Below, one piece after another: positions 40,732 to 49,759 of a stretch of 64,000 bases of DNA. Position 1 is the first letter of the stretch. Every line of letters starts with the position of its first letter. A model generated the notes under the pieces. That model was not told the DNA's origin. It did not search any database and saw only the letters and a program-made list of their open reading frames with translations. The stretch is taken from assembly GCA_963739545.1 (NCBI GenBank), contig CAVUAT010000012.1, positions 71,571 to 135,570 of the forward strand, read 5' to 3'. The DNA is from CAVUAT01 sp963739545 (lineage in GTDB: Bacteria > Actinomycetota > Thermoleophilia > Solirubrobacterales > 70-9). Position numbers and translations under genes: made by a program.

Positions 40732-41752
40732 AGCTCTTCCTGAGGGCGATCAGGTCGTTCAGGACCCCGAGGCCGGCTATCTGCGGGCCCGCCCCAGGGC
40801 CCCTGATCATCAGCTCTCCGAGCGGCTCGGCCGTCAACGCCAGCGCGCAGTCGGCCCCGTCGACCCCCGTCAGCGGGTCCTCGGGAGCGAGTGCCACCGG
40901 GGCTACCGATGCCTCGAGCTCACCGCCCCCATCCGGCTCCGAGAACTCCAGCGACTCCACGAGCCGGACGCGGCCGCCGGCTTTCGCCACGCGCTGAAGC
41001 TCGTCAGCCCTCAGCTCGGCGATGCCCTCGCGCGAGACGTCGTTGACCGCGAGCTGGCGGCCGAAGACCAGGGCGGACAGGACCATGAGCTTCGCGACGG
41101 AGTCCCAGCCGTCGACGTCGGAGGAAGGATCGGGCTCGGCCAGGCCCTCGCGCTGCGCAGCGCTGAGTGCGTCGGAGTACGGCTCGCCGCCGGCCATCCG
41201 CGAGACGATCGCGTTCGCGGTTGCGTTCAGCACCCCACGCGCGGCGAGCGGCTCGGCACCGGCCAGGCCGGCCGTGATGGGCCCGAGCACCGGCGTCGCG
41301 GACATCACGGTGGATTCGGCGCGCAGCGATGCTCCCGCTTCGGCCGCCAACGCGCTCAGGGCGACGCCGTGCTGGGCGACGGGCCACTTGTTGGACGTGG
41401 CGACGGACACGCCGCGGCCCAGCGCCTCCCCCATCCGCTCGGCCCCCGCGGCGCCGTCGGCATTGGGGCTGTCGGCCACGTCCGCGAGCACGTCGGCCTC
41501 GGTCGCGCGCATCCCCTCGATCGCGCTCGGCCACGCGTCGCGCGCGCCCAGGTCGCCGATCGGCCGCCCGGCCTCCAGCAGCGAGAGCAGCTCCGGCGCG
41601 TCTAGCCCCTCCGGGTCATGGATGAAACCGTCACGCGCGTTCCCCGCGCCGACGACGACGAAGCCGGCGCCCGCTTGCCGATCGCCAAACGCGCGAAGAA
41701 GCCACCGCCCGACCGTGCCCAGCCCGATCAGCCAGACGCGTGTCTGGCCCAT
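40730..41752 (-). CDS. Homoserine dehydrogenase-like protein, no ACT domain
   Basis: A 340-residue NAD(P)-dependent dehydrogenase: VWLIGLGTVGRWLLRAFG (dinucleotide site), VSVATSNKWPVAQHG with the conserved Lys, RAESTVMSATPVLGPI and GVLNATANAIVSRM, EGLAEPDPSSDVDGWDSVAK matching the EADPxxDVxGxDxxxK signature. It converts aspartate semialdehyde to homoserine. The regulatory ACT domain is absent, so feedback control by threonine is unlikely. The ATG at 41752 follows the MaoC stop by 7 bases. A classical hom-thrC-thrB cluster is not present, so a specialised paralogue is possible. Confidence 0.82.
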   Translation of the reverse strand: MGQTRVWLIGLGTVGRWLLRAFGDRQAGAGFVVVGAGNARDGFIHDPEGLDAPELLSLLEAGRPIGDLGARDAWPSAIEGMRATEADVLADVADSPNADGAAGAERMGEALGRGVSVATSNKWPVAQHGVALSALAAEAGASLRAESTVMSATPVLGPITAGLAGAEPLAARGVLNATANAIVSRMAGGEPYSDALSAAQREGLAEPDPSSDVDGWDSVAKLMVLSALVFGRQLAVNDVSREGIAELRADELQRVAKAGGRVRLVESLEFSEPDGGGELEASVAPVALAPEDPLTGVDGADCALALTAEPLGELMIRGPGAGPQIAGLGVLNDLIALRKS

Positions 41753-41759
41753 CGTTGCG

Positions 41760-42227
41760 CTACTCGGGCAGTGCGCGGCCGACGCTGTCGGCAACGCAGG
41801 CCGGCTTCTCGCCGCCCTCGATCTCGATCGTGAACCGGGTCGTGATCTGAAACCAGCCGCCGGCCACCTCTTCGATCTCCGTGACCTCCGCGCTGGCTCG
41901 CAGCCTTGAGCCCGCTGGAACCGGAGCCGGGAAGCGCACCTTGTTCCAGCCGTAGTTCACCCCCAGCTTGAAGCCGGTCGAGGAGATCAGGTCGAGCCGG
42001 AAACCGTCGATCATCGACAGCGTCAGGTTGCCGTGCGCGATCGTCGTTCCGAACGGGCTCTCCTTCTTCGCGCGCTCGACGTCGACGTGAATCCACTGAT
42101 CGTCACCCGAAAGCTCGGCGAAGCTGTCGATGTCAGCCTGGGTGACCTCGCGCCATACACTCGGCCCGATCGTCTCGCCCTGGATGGCCCTGAGGCCCTC
42201 AATTCCCTCGACTTCGGTGAGCGTCAT
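41760..42227 (-). CDS. MaoC-like (R)-specific enoyl-CoA hydratase
   Basis: A 155-residue hot-dog fold protein. The hydratase signature is complete: VTQADIDSFAELSGDDQWIH, with the catalytic Asp and His in DDQWIHVD, and FGTTIAHGNLTLSM. It closely resembles NodN/MaoC-type dehydratases found in actinobacteria, with YGWNKVRFPAPVPAGSRLRA as the second conserved block. It hydrates trans-2-enoyl-CoA. Cotranscribed with the dehydrogenase downstream. Confidence 0.92.
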   Translation of the reverse strand: MTLTEVEGIEGLRAIQGETIGPSVWREVTQADIDSFAELSGDDQWIHVDVERAKKESPFGTTIAHGNLTLSMIDGFRLDLISSTGFKLGVNYGWNKVRFPAPVPAGSRLRASAEVTEIEEVAGGWFQITTRFTIEIEGGEKPACVADSVGRALPE

Positions 42228-42353
42228 TGCGCGCGCAGACTACCGCTGCCGGGGAGGGAGAGGTTGTTTTTCGGCCACAACGGTTATAGATACGCGTTGA
42301 CAGCGGGCCCAAGCAAGGGCCCCGACTGATGGATTAGGAGAGGAGACACACGA

Positions 42354-43655
42354 ATGCGAGGTCTCAAGACAAAGGGCCTTCTAGTCGCAGCGTCCAGTCT
42401 GGTGCTCGTCCTCGGCGTCGTCGCCTGCGGTGATGACGACGACGACACCGGCGGAGGCGACGGTGGCGGTGAGGCGCAGCTCGATCTCGTGATCGGCGAC
42501 TCGATCCCCCTGACTGGCGATCTTTCGGACTTCGGCCCTCCAGGGCAGAAGGCGGCCGACCTCGCGGTGGCCGAGATCAACGACGCCATCGGGCAGGCGG
42601 GCGTCGATCACACCGTTGAAATCATCCACGAGGACAACGAGACCAACCCGCAGGCCGCAGTGCAGGCCGCACGTAAGCTCGTCGACTCCGACGGAGCCAC
42701 TTGCCTCACCGGGGCTTGGGCGTCCTCGGACACGATCCCGACGGCTCAGTCGGTCTCGATCCCTGACGGGATCCTGCAGATCTCGCCCGCTTCGACCAGC
42801 GACGAGATCACGCCGATCGACGACGACGGCCTGCTCAACAGGACGTCACCGCCGGACATATTCCAGGGCCCGACGCTAGCCCAGGTCATCGCCGACGATC
42901 TTGGCGGGGCCGAGGGCAAGACGATCAATATCGGCGCCCGCAACGACTCCTACGGCGAGGGTCTCACCGGGACCTTCACCGAGGCGTGGGAGGCGCTCGG
43001 CGGATCCGTCGGAGCGTCGGTCCTCTATGACCCCGAGCAGCCGAGCTACAACTCGGAGGCTGCTGAGATCACCGAGGGCAACCCTGACGTGTTCTTGATC
43101 ATCGATTTCCCTGAGACCTTCATCAAGGTCGCGCCCGCGCTACAGCGGACCGGAAACTGGGATCCGAAGAAGGCGTGGGGCACGGACGGCATCTACTCCG
43201 GCGATCTCGCCGCGGATGTCGGAGCAACCGGCGAAGGGATCCGCGGCACGTTCCCGGGCGCACCGGAGGACGCGCAGCAGAGCAAGGCGTTCGACACGCT
43301 GTTCACGCAGGCGGACCCGGTCGACGTCGAGCGCTTGGCGTTCGACGCCCAGCAGTTCGACGCGGTGATCCTCTGCTACCTGGCCGCGGTGGCGGCTGGT
43401 TCCACCGATGGGCAGGAGATGGCAGACGTTCTGGTCGACATCACTGCCCCGGGTGGCACCGAGTACACCTGGGAGCAGCTCCCCGAGGCAATCGAGGCGC
43501 TGCAAAACGGTGAGGACATCGACTACCAAGGTGCAGCCGGTTCCATCGACCTCAATGAGGACGGTGATGCCACCGGAGAGGTCTACGACCTGTATGAGTT
43601 CGCGGGTGGTAGCGCTGATGTGTATGGCGAGGCCGAGGTAGTGGTTCCGGAGTAG
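42354..43655 (+). CDS. Branched-chain amino acid-type ABC substrate-binding lipoprotein
   Basis: A 433-residue lipoprotein: lipobox VVAC at residues 22-25, an Asp/Gly-rich linker, and a two-lobe periplasmic-binding-protein fold (family 6): IGDSIPLTGDLSDFGPPG, AADLAVAEINDAIGQAG, LTGAWASSDTIPTAQSV, NIGARNDSYGEGLTGTF. It is the likely receptor for the LivHMGF transporter that lies convergent to it. GGAGAGGAG precedes the ATG. The leader holds a GGGCCC-AAGCAA-GGGCCC hairpin. The usual clustering in a single operon is broken: receptor and transporter are on opposite strands. Confidence 0.9.
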   Translation: MRGLKTKGLLVAASSLVLVLGVVACGDDDDDTGGGDGGGEAQLDLVIGDSIPLTGDLSDFGPPGQKAADLAVAEINDAIGQAGVDHTVEIIHEDNETNPQAAVQAARKLVDSDGATCLTGAWASSDTIPTAQSVSIPDGILQISPASTSDEITPIDDDGLLNRTSPPDIFQGPTLAQVIADDLGGAEGKTINIGARNDSYGEGLTGTFTEAWEALGGSVGASVLYDPEQPSYNSEAAEITEGNPDVFLIIDFPETFIKVAPALQRTGNWDPKKAWGTDGIYSGDLAADVGATGEGIRGTFPGAPEDAQQSKAFDTLFTQADPVDVERLAFDAQQFDAVILCYLAAVAAGSTDGQEMADVLVDITAPGGTEYTWEQLPEAIEALQNGEDIDYQGAAGSIDLNEDGDATGEVYDLYEFAGGSADVYGEAEVVVPE

Positions 43656-43685
43656 CGAACGAATTCGGGACACGGAAGGCTGAGA

Positions 43686-43715
43686 AACGACCGGGGCCTC
43701 GCGGCCCCGGTCGTT
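43686..43715. terminator. Strong bidirectional terminator between livK-like gene and livF
   Basis: AACGACCGGGGCC-TCGC-GGCCCCGGTCGTT is a perfect 13-bp stem with a tetraloop, followed by CTCTGTTCT on the plus strand. It separates the binding-protein gene from the convergent transporter operon. Confidence 0.9.
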
Positions 43716-43755
43716 CTCTGTTCTGGACAGACGGCTCCAATCCCGGCAGGCGCGC

Positions 43756-44514
43756 TTATTGCTCTTGTTCGTCGATACGCGCGGTGCCCCCCAGGTAGAG
43801 CTCGGCGACCTTGGGGTCGTCGAGCAACTCGGAGCCCTTGCCCTCGAAGCGGTTGCTGCCGAGGTCGAGCACGTAGCCGCGATCGGACATCGCGAGCGCG
43901 CGGCGGGCGTTCTGCTCGACCATCACGATCGTGACGCCGTCCCCGTTGATGTCCTCGATCTTCTGGAAGATCGCCTCGACGAATGCCGGGGCGAGACCGG
44001 CGGAGGGCTCATCGAGAAGCAGGACCTGGGGGTCGGGCATCAGGGCCCGGGCCATCGCGAGCATCTGGCGCTCGCCGCCGCTCATCGTCCCGGCCGATTG
44101 GGTGTGCCTCTCGCCCAGCCGCGGGAAGAGCTCGTACATGACAGACATGCGCTCCCTGGCGCTGCTCTGCTTCAGCGCGCCCATCTCCAGGTTCTCATCG
44201 ACTGTGAGCGTCTGGAAGACGTTGTCGAGTTGCGGCACATAGCTCATGCCGCGACGGGTGATCGAGTGGGGCGCCATCCCTGCCAGGTCCTCGCCGCGCA
44301 GCGACACGCTTCCCTTGCGCGGCGGCAGCAGCCCGAAGATCGACTTGATCAGGGTCGACTTGCCGGCGCCGTTGGGCCCGACGACCGTGACGATCTCGCC
44401 TTCGTTGACGGTCACGTCGACTCCGCTGAGGATGTCGACCTCGGGCACGTAGCCGGCGACCAGGCCCTCGGTGGCGAGGATCGGGCCCTTTGCCTTCGCT
44501 TCGCCTTGGGCCAT
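43756..44514 (-). CDS. livF: Branched-chain amino acid ABC ATPase LivF
   Basis: A 252-residue ATPase with Walker A VGPNGAGKSTLI, signature MSGGERQMLAMARAL, Walker B VLLLDEPSAGLAP and the Liv-type H-loop MVEQNARRAL. It pairs with LivG to drive uptake. It is the last gene of livHMGF and shares a base with the livG stop. Confidence 0.95.
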   Translation of the reverse strand: MAQGEAKAKGPILATEGLVAGYVPEVDILSGVDVTVNEGEIVTVVGPNGAGKSTLIKSIFGLLPPRKGSVSLRGEDLAGMAPHSITRRGMSYVPQLDNVFQTLTVDENLEMGALKQSSARERMSVMYELFPRLGERHTQSAGTMSGGERQMLAMARALMPDPQVLLLDEPSAGLAPAFVEAIFQKIEDINGDGVTIVMVEQNARRALAMSDRGYVLDLGSNRFEGKGSELLDDPKVAELYLGGTARIDEQEQ

Positions 44515-45350
44515 CAGCCCTCATCCTCGCCGGTACTGTCGCGCGCGGCGCCGCCGAGGTAGGCGTCGATCACCTTTTTGTCCTTCCGCACCTTGTCGGG
44601 CTCGCCGCTTGCGATCACCTTGCCCTCGGCCATCACCACGACGACGTCGGAGTGGTTCATGACGACCTCCATGTCGTGCTCGATGAACAGGAAGGTCACC
44701 CCCTCCTCCTTGCGCAGCCGCTTCATGTGGTCGAGGAGCCGCTTGCCGAGCGTCGGGTTGATCCCCGCCATGGGCTCGTCGAGCAGCAGCAGCTTGGGCT
44801 TCGCCATCAGGGCACGGGCGAGCTCGAGCAGCTTTCGCTGGCCTCCCGAGAGGGTGCCGGCATAGGCGTCGGATAGCTTCGTCAAGTTGAAGACTTCGAG
44901 CAGTTCCATCGCCTCGTCGCGGACTTCGCGCTCGCGCGCCCTGACCGCGCCCGGGCGCACGATGAGGTTTACGAACCTCTCGCCAGGCTGCTCGGGCGCT
45001 GCCAGCATCATGTTGTCGATCACTGGCATCGCCGCCAGAGCCTTGGTGATCTGGAACGTGCGGACCATGCCTCGGTTGGCGATCGTGTAGGGAGCCTCGC
45101 GGAACACCTCGGCGCCGTCGAAGCTGACCGAGCCGCTGTCGCCCTTGTAGAAGCCGGTGACGACGTTGAACAGCGTCGTCTTGCCGGCGCCGTTGGGGCC
45201 GATCAGCGCTGTGATCGACTGCGGGGCGACGCCGAAGGTGGCGCCGTTCACGGCCTTGATGCCGCCGAAGCGCTGATGGACGTCTGAGACATTCAGCAAA
45301 GCGGCCCCCGGACGCGAAGCGGAGGAGGCCGCGCTGGGTTCACTCGCCAA
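44514..45350 (-). CDS. livG: Branched-chain amino acid ABC ATPase LivG
   Basis: A 278-residue ATPase with Walker A IGPNGAGKTTLFNVV, ARTFQ-like region GMVRTFQITKALAAM, signature LSGGQRKLLELARAL, Walker B LLLLDEPMAGINP, and the Liv-specific EHDMEVVMNHSDVVVVM. The N-terminal 15 residues are Ser/Ala-rich. It overlaps the livM stop by 11 bases. Confidence 0.95.
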   Translation of the reverse strand: MASEPSAASSASRPGAALLNVSDVHQRFGGIKAVNGATFGVAPQSITALIGPNGAGKTTLFNVVTGFYKGDSGSVSFDGAEVFREAPYTIANRGMVRTFQITKALAAMPVIDNMMLAAPEQPGERFVNLIVRPGAVRAREREVRDEAMELLEVFNLTKLSDAYAGTLSGGQRKLLELARALMAKPKLLLLDEPMAGINPTLGKRLLDHMKRLRKEEGVTFLFIEHDMEVVMNHSDVVVVMAEGKVIASGEPDKVRKDKKVIDAYLGGAARDSTGEDEG

Positions 45351-46347
45351 GGACCATCTCCTCCTTCTTGCCGAAGATGCCCTGCGGGCGGAAAGCCATC
45401 AGGCCGATCAGCAGCAGCCCGGTGATCGCCAGGCGCAGTGCTGCGATCCGGGTCTCGGTGAATGGGTCCTCGGGCAGGTCGAGGAAGCGCGTGCCCTCGA
45501 GCACCGCCCAGAACAGGATCGCCCCGAACGCAACTCCCCGGTAGCTCGCGAGCCCGCCGAGCACCAGCACGCTGTAGGCGAAGAAGGTGACCAACGGCTC
45601 GAAGTCGGTCGGGTGCACCGTTCGCAGGTTGAGCGCGACGAAGAAGCCGGCGATCGCCCCGAGCGCCGCGGCGATCGAGATCGACTGGAGCTTGTAGGCG
45701 AGCGTGTTCTTGCCGAGCGCCCGGGCGGCGTCCTCGTCCTCGCGGATCGCTCTCAGCACGCGGCCCCAGGGGCTGTTGGTCACGTAGCTGAGGCCGAAGG
45801 TCGCGATTATCACGGTCGCCCAGATCACGAGGAAGAGCGGGAACAGCGACGGCACCTCCGGCCAGATGTTCTCGATCGAGGCGTTGATCGAGTCCGAGAC
45901 GTCGGACCAGGCTTCGGGGTAGCAGGTGGATGGATCGTCCTCCTTGCAGAAGATGCCCTGGTTGCCACCGGTGAGACTGCGGGCATTCTGTGCCACGAGA
46001 CGCACCACCTCTGCGAGTCCGATCGTCGCGATCGCGAAGTAGTCGGCGCGCAGGCGCAGCGCCGGTAGTCCGATGATCAGTCCGAAGAAGATGGCCGTCA
46101 GCACCGCGAGAGGCAGCGAGAGCCAGAACGAGAGTCCCAACTCGAGCACGAGGATCGCCATCGTGTAGGCGCCGATCGCCATGAACGCCGCCTGCCCGAA
46201 GTTGACGATCCCGGTGTAGCCGACATTGAGCTGGAGGCCGAGGGCGACGACCGTGTAGATGCCGGCGATGACGCCGACGCTGACCCAGAAGTCGGGGTCG
46301 GTGAAAGCCTCGAGCGTGACCGCCAGCACGGGGTCGAGGCCGGTCAT
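45340..46347 (-). CDS. livM: Branched-chain amino acid ABC permease LivM
   Basis: A 335-residue polytopic permease with the LivM signature LNVGYTGIVNFGQAAFMAIG, ALRLRADYFAIATIGLAEVV and the EAA-like cytoplasmic loop GRVLRAIREDEDAARALGKN. An unusual extracytoplasmic insertion (GIFCKEDDPSTCYPEAW, two Cys) lies between spans. The ATG at 46347 overlaps the livH stop by 4 bases. Confidence 0.94.
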   Translation of the reverse strand: MTGLDPVLAVTLEAFTDPDFWVSVGVIAGIYTVVALGLQLNVGYTGIVNFGQAAFMAIGAYTMAILVLELGLSFWLSLPLAVLTAIFFGLIIGLPALRLRADYFAIATIGLAEVVRLVAQNARSLTGGNQGIFCKEDDPSTCYPEAWSDVSDSINASIENIWPEVPSLFPLFLVIWATVIIATFGLSYVTNSPWGRVLRAIREDEDAARALGKNTLAYKLQSISIAAALGAIAGFFVALNLRTVHPTDFEPLVTFFAYSVLVLGGLASYRGVAFGAILFWAVLEGTRFLDLPEDPFTETRIAALRLAITGLLLIGLMAFRPQGIFGKKEEMVLGE

Positions 46348-47354
46348 ACGCTCTTCGCCTTGCCGAAGATGCCCTGCGGGCGGATAACGAGCACGATCAC
46401 CAGCACGAGGAAACCGACCGCCGTCTTCCAGCGCGCATCGATAATCAGCGTCGACCACTCGGTCATCACGCCGAGCACCATGCCGGCGGCGAGCGCGCCG
46501 AAGGCGTCGCCGATGCCCCCGAGGATGACCGCTGCGAAGATCGGCAGCAGCAGCTCGAAGCCGAGCTCAGGACGGAGGTTGGTGGTCGCGGCGGCCATCA
46601 CCCCGGCGAGCCCCGCCAGGGCCCCCGAGAACACCCAGGTGTAGAAGATCACGCGCCGCGTGTCGATCCCGGCCGTTTCGGCGAGGTCGAGGTCGTCCGA
46701 GAGCGCGCGCATGCGCTTGCCGAGCAGCGAGTACCGGAGCATCAACCCGACGGCGGAGAGCGTAACGATCCCGACGACGACGACGATCAGCTCCGTCTGA
46801 CCGATGCGCAGCCCGAGGAACTCAACGGTGCTCGTGGTGTCCACGTCCAGCGTGCGGATCTCGGTCCCCCAGAACCACTGGAAGACCGCGCGCAGCACGA
46901 AAGCGAGGCCGATCGACATCAGGATCAGCTGCAGGAAGCCCGCCTTCTTGCGGCGCATCGGCCCCCACATCGTGCGCTCGAAGAAGACGCCGAGCAGCGC
47001 CGTCGCCAGCATCGCCCAGAAGATGCCGACGATCAGCGGCGCTCCCCAGGTGACGTTGACCAGATACGCCATGTAGGCGCCGAAGGTGAGGAAGTCGCCG
47101 TGCGCGAAGTTGGTCAGCTTCAGGATCCCGTAGACGAGCGTGAGGCCGACCGCGCCAAGCGCGTAGATCGCTCCGAGCGACAGGCCGTTGAGCCCCGTCT
47201 GCAGGACGTCGTGGAGCCCCTGGGTGATGACGAGCAGGAGGAAGATCACGCCGATCACGGCCGCAGCCCCCAGGGCTGGGCTGTTTCGGAACCTCTCCTC
47301 GATCCGCTCCGTCAAAGCCGGCGGAGCGGAGTCGGTCAGCTGACCGGCCTCCAT
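46344..47354 (-). CDS. livH: Branched-chain amino acid ABC permease LivH
   Basis: A 336-residue permease: GLNGLSLGAIYALGAVGLTL, YGILKLTNFAHGDFLTFGAY and KRMRALSDDLDLAETAGIDT, all typical of LivH. About eight membrane helices. A GTG immediately before the chosen ATG (47357) is also possible. TAGAAG about ten bases upstream may be a -10 box. First gene of the livHMGF operon. Confidence 0.94.
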   Translation of the reverse strand: MEAGQLTDSAPPALTERIEERFRNSPALGAAAVIGVIFLLLVITQGLHDVLQTGLNGLSLGAIYALGAVGLTLVYGILKLTNFAHGDFLTFGAYMAYLVNVTWGAPLIVGIFWAMLATALLGVFFERTMWGPMRRKKAGFLQLILMSIGLAFVLRAVFQWFWGTEIRTLDVDTTSTVEFLGLRIGQTELIVVVVGIVTLSAVGLMLRYSLLGKRMRALSDDLDLAETAGIDTRRVIFYTWVFSGALAGLAGVMAAATTNLRPELGFELLLPIFAAVILGGIGDAFGALAAGMVLGVMTEWSTLIIDARWKTAVGFLVLVIVLVIRPQGIFGKAKSV

Positions 47355-47406
47355 CACCCCGACCTTCTACCTCATTCGGCGAACTTGAAGCAAGCCGGGG
47401 TCGGAT

Positions 47407-49407
47407 TCAGCGCACCAAGTGGACCTCGAGCGGCGGGGCCAGGCTCGCCCCCGACCCGCGTAACAGCGCGAGGATGCGGGCGACGTATGCCTGCGTCTCG
47501 GGGTAGGAGGGGATGCACATGCAGGGCGCGACCGCCCCAGGGCCGGCGTTATAGGCGGCGAGCGCGAGCGGGATCGAGCTGAGCTGACGGAGCAGGTCCG
47601 ACATCAGGTGAGCCTGGGCATCGATCGCAGCTTCGGGATCGAACGGGTTCCGCAGGCCATAGGAGGCCGCCGTGGCGGGCATGAACTGCGCGATGCCCGC
47701 GGCGCCCGCGGGCGAGACCGCGGCGGGGTTGAAGTTGGATTCGGCCATCAACTGCGCGGCGAGCATCGCCGCCGACACGTTCCAGCGCGAGGCCGCGCGG
47801 ATGATCGGGGCGCGGAACCGCGCGGGGACGAACGCGGGCAGCGCGTCGCGCGAGGACCCGCCGTCGGGGCCCTCCCCGCGCCCCGAGACTTCGGCGCCAT
47901 CCTCGCCAGCGGCCGAGCACGGCGCCGGGCCGGCGGTGAAGCCGAAGTGCCACGGCTCCCACGAATAGCGCTTCAGGAAGCCGAATCGCTGCGCGTTGGC
48001 GGCGAGCCACCCGTAGGCCGTCGAGGGCCCCAGGTCGAGCTCGGTCGCGCAACGGTGCAGGGACCGGCCCGGAGGCGCCACCCACCGAGGGTCCGGGTGA
48101 GCCGCGAACAGCGCCGCCTGCTCGGCGTCGGAGCGAAAGCCCGAGTTGACGAGCAGCGAATGGCCCGCGCCGCGCCCGGCCGCTGCCATGCGGTCGAATG
48201 CCGCGGCCACGTCGGGTCGCATGCCCTCGCCGTTTCTGTAGACGAGCGGGCCCGAGTAGCCGCCCCCGGTTGCCATCCCCTCCGCCCCGCTCCAGCTCGA
48301 AGGCGCGGGAGGCCCGGCTTCAGCGACCGCGACCGATACGGCCGGGATCGACGCGGGCGGGGAACGCCGGGCCGCGGCGGCCTCGGCGTCGAGGCGCTCG
48401 CCGCCCGGCAGCAGCGAGGGGTCCAGCTCTGCCCGCACGACGACGCGCGCGCGCAGCGGCGGAGTCTCGGCCGCGTCCGGGACCTCGAACTCGACCCGTT
48501 GCGGGTCGACGCCGTTGCGCTCCGCGGCCTCGAGCGCCGCCGCCTTGGCCGCAGCCAGGAAGGCGGCGCGCGAGATGTGGCGCGGGTTCGGCGACCCGTC
48601 GGGCAGGCGGGCGGGCGCCAGCAGCCGCGGCGAGGCATCGCGCATGATGCGCGCCGCCGAAAGCGCCGCCAGGTCCGCGGACCGCTGCACCCGCGCCTTC
48701 CCGGTGACCGCGCCGCCGATCGAGGCGAGGACAAGCGCGCAGCCGATGAGCGCGGCGGCGGCAGCGAGCACCACCGGCAGCGCCTGCCCGCTCTGGCCGC
48801 CACCGAGGCGTCCCTCCCGAGGCGCCGGGACCAACGCGCGGGCGAGGCGCCGGGCGCGCTCCGAGGCGACGCCGCCCGGCCTGATCCCCGCCAGGGCACG
48901 CCGCGCCGCAAGCAGCGGCGGGGGACGGGCCTCAACTCGCGCGGCCATGCCCCGGGCGCGAAGCTCCGACACCCACAACGCGGCCAGCGATCGTTCCTCG
49001 GGCAGATCCGCCAGCAGCAGGCCCGCCCCGGGACGCAGGCCCCGGCCGTCGAGGACACTCGCCCAGAGCTCGGGGGCGACGTGCACGACCAGCAACTCGA
49101 CGCCGGCGCCGTCGGCGAGGTCCGCGATGGGTGGGGCGTCATCGCGCTCGGGCGCAGCGCCGAGGTGACAGACGTGGCCGCGCGCGGACGCGTGCGAGCC
49201 GCGGTCGCGAAGCGCTCGCTCGAGCTCGCGCGCCGCAGGAGAGGCCAGCAGCGTCGTCGAGCGCCGCCGCGGCTCCTCGGCGATCTCGGCGAGCAGCACC
49301 CCCGCTTCGGAGCTGGCGGCGACCTCGACGGCGAGCGAGGCCGCCAGCGCAAGGCTGCCGCGGCGGTCGCCGCCGCAGACGATCACCGTCCGGCGCCTCT
49401 CGCTCAC
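47407..49407 (-). CDS. Fusion of TadG-like part, VanY carboxypeptidase and SLT lytic transglycosylase
   Basis: A 666-residue protein. Residues 5-200 look like a degenerate P-loop/CpaE-type domain (RTVIVCGGDRRGSLALAASL) without a clear Walker A. Residues 201-260 are TadG-like: GQALPVVLAAAAALIGCALV, then RVQRSADLAALSAARIMRD. Residues 410-490 form a VanY/M15B D-Ala-D-Ala carboxypeptidase: LLVNSGFRSDAEQAALF, SLHRCATELDLG (zinc His451 and Asp458), EPWHFGF (His487). Residues 535-650 form an SLT transglycosylase: AESNFNPAAVSPAGAAGIAQ with Glu556, and AYNAGPGAV. The GTG at 49407 overlaps the stop of the TadE-like gene upstream. The C-terminal half must act outside the membrane. Confidence 0.85.
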   Translation of the reverse strand: MSERRRTVIVCGGDRRGSLALAASLAVEVAASSEAGVLLAEIAEEPRRRSTTLLASPAARELERALRDRGSHASARGHVCHLGAAPERDDAPPIADLADGAGVELLVVHVAPELWASVLDGRGLRPGAGLLLADLPEERSLAALWVSELRARGMAARVEARPPPLLAARRALAGIRPGGVASERARRLARALVPAPREGRLGGGQSGQALPVVLAAAAALIGCALVLASIGGAVTGKARVQRSADLAALSAARIMRDASPRLLAPARLPDGSPNPRHISRAAFLAAAKAAALEAAERNGVDPQRVEFEVPDAAETPPLRARVVVRAELDPSLLPGGERLDAEAAAARRSPPASIPAVSVAVAEAGPPAPSSWSGAEGMATGGGYSGPLVYRNGEGMRPDVAAAFDRMAAAGRGAGHSLLVNSGFRSDAEQAALFAAHPDPRWVAPPGRSLHRCATELDLGPSTAYGWLAANAQRFGFLKRYSWEPWHFGFTAGPAPCSAAGEDGAEVSGRGEGPDGGSSRDALPAFVPARFRAPIIRAASRWNVSAAMLAAQLMAESNFNPAAVSPAGAAGIAQFMPATAASYGLRNPFDPEAAIDAQAHLMSDLLRQLSSIPLALAAYNAGPGAVAPCMCIPSYPETQAYVARILALLRGSGASLAPPLEVHLVR

Positions 49408-49757
49408 ATCCCGCCCTCGGCGGGCTCCCTCACCCAGGCGGAAGACGAGACCGCCAATGAGTCGCCGAGGGCCGAGAGCGGCGCCGGCGGCAGCAACTCG
49501 ACGACCACCGCGCCGTCGCGCTCGTGGACGTCGACGCGGTCGCGAGCCCAACCCGGCAGCGCTGCCCGGGCGGCGGGCTCCGCCTCGGAGCCGACCACGC
49601 GCGCGAGCGCACCCGCCTCAGCGGCGCCGTCGGCGAGCGTGAGCGAGTAGCCGGTGGCGAGGAGCTGGAAGCCGATCAACGCAGCGACGAGCAGCGCCGG
49701 AAGCCCTGCGAGCAGCTCGACGGAGGCCTGGCCGCGGGAGGGCGAGGTGAAGACCAT
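49404..49757 (-). CDS. TadE-like pseudopilin 1
   Basis: A 117-residue protein with the TadE-type N-terminal signal SRGQASVELLAGLPALLVAA: a Gly, then Glu at position +5 and a hydrophobic helix. The rest is a small alpha/beta domain ending in PAEGGM. It belongs to the minor-pilin class of Flp/Tad systems. It overlaps the downstream fusion gene by 4 bases and lies 2 bases after the second TadE-like gene. Confidence 0.8.
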   Translation of the reverse strand: MVFTSPSRGQASVELLAGLPALLVAALIGFQLLATGYSLTLADGAAEAGALARVVGSEAEPAARAALPGWARDRVDVHERDGAVVVELLPPAPLSALGDSLAVSSSAWVREPAEGGM

Positions 49758-49759
49758 CG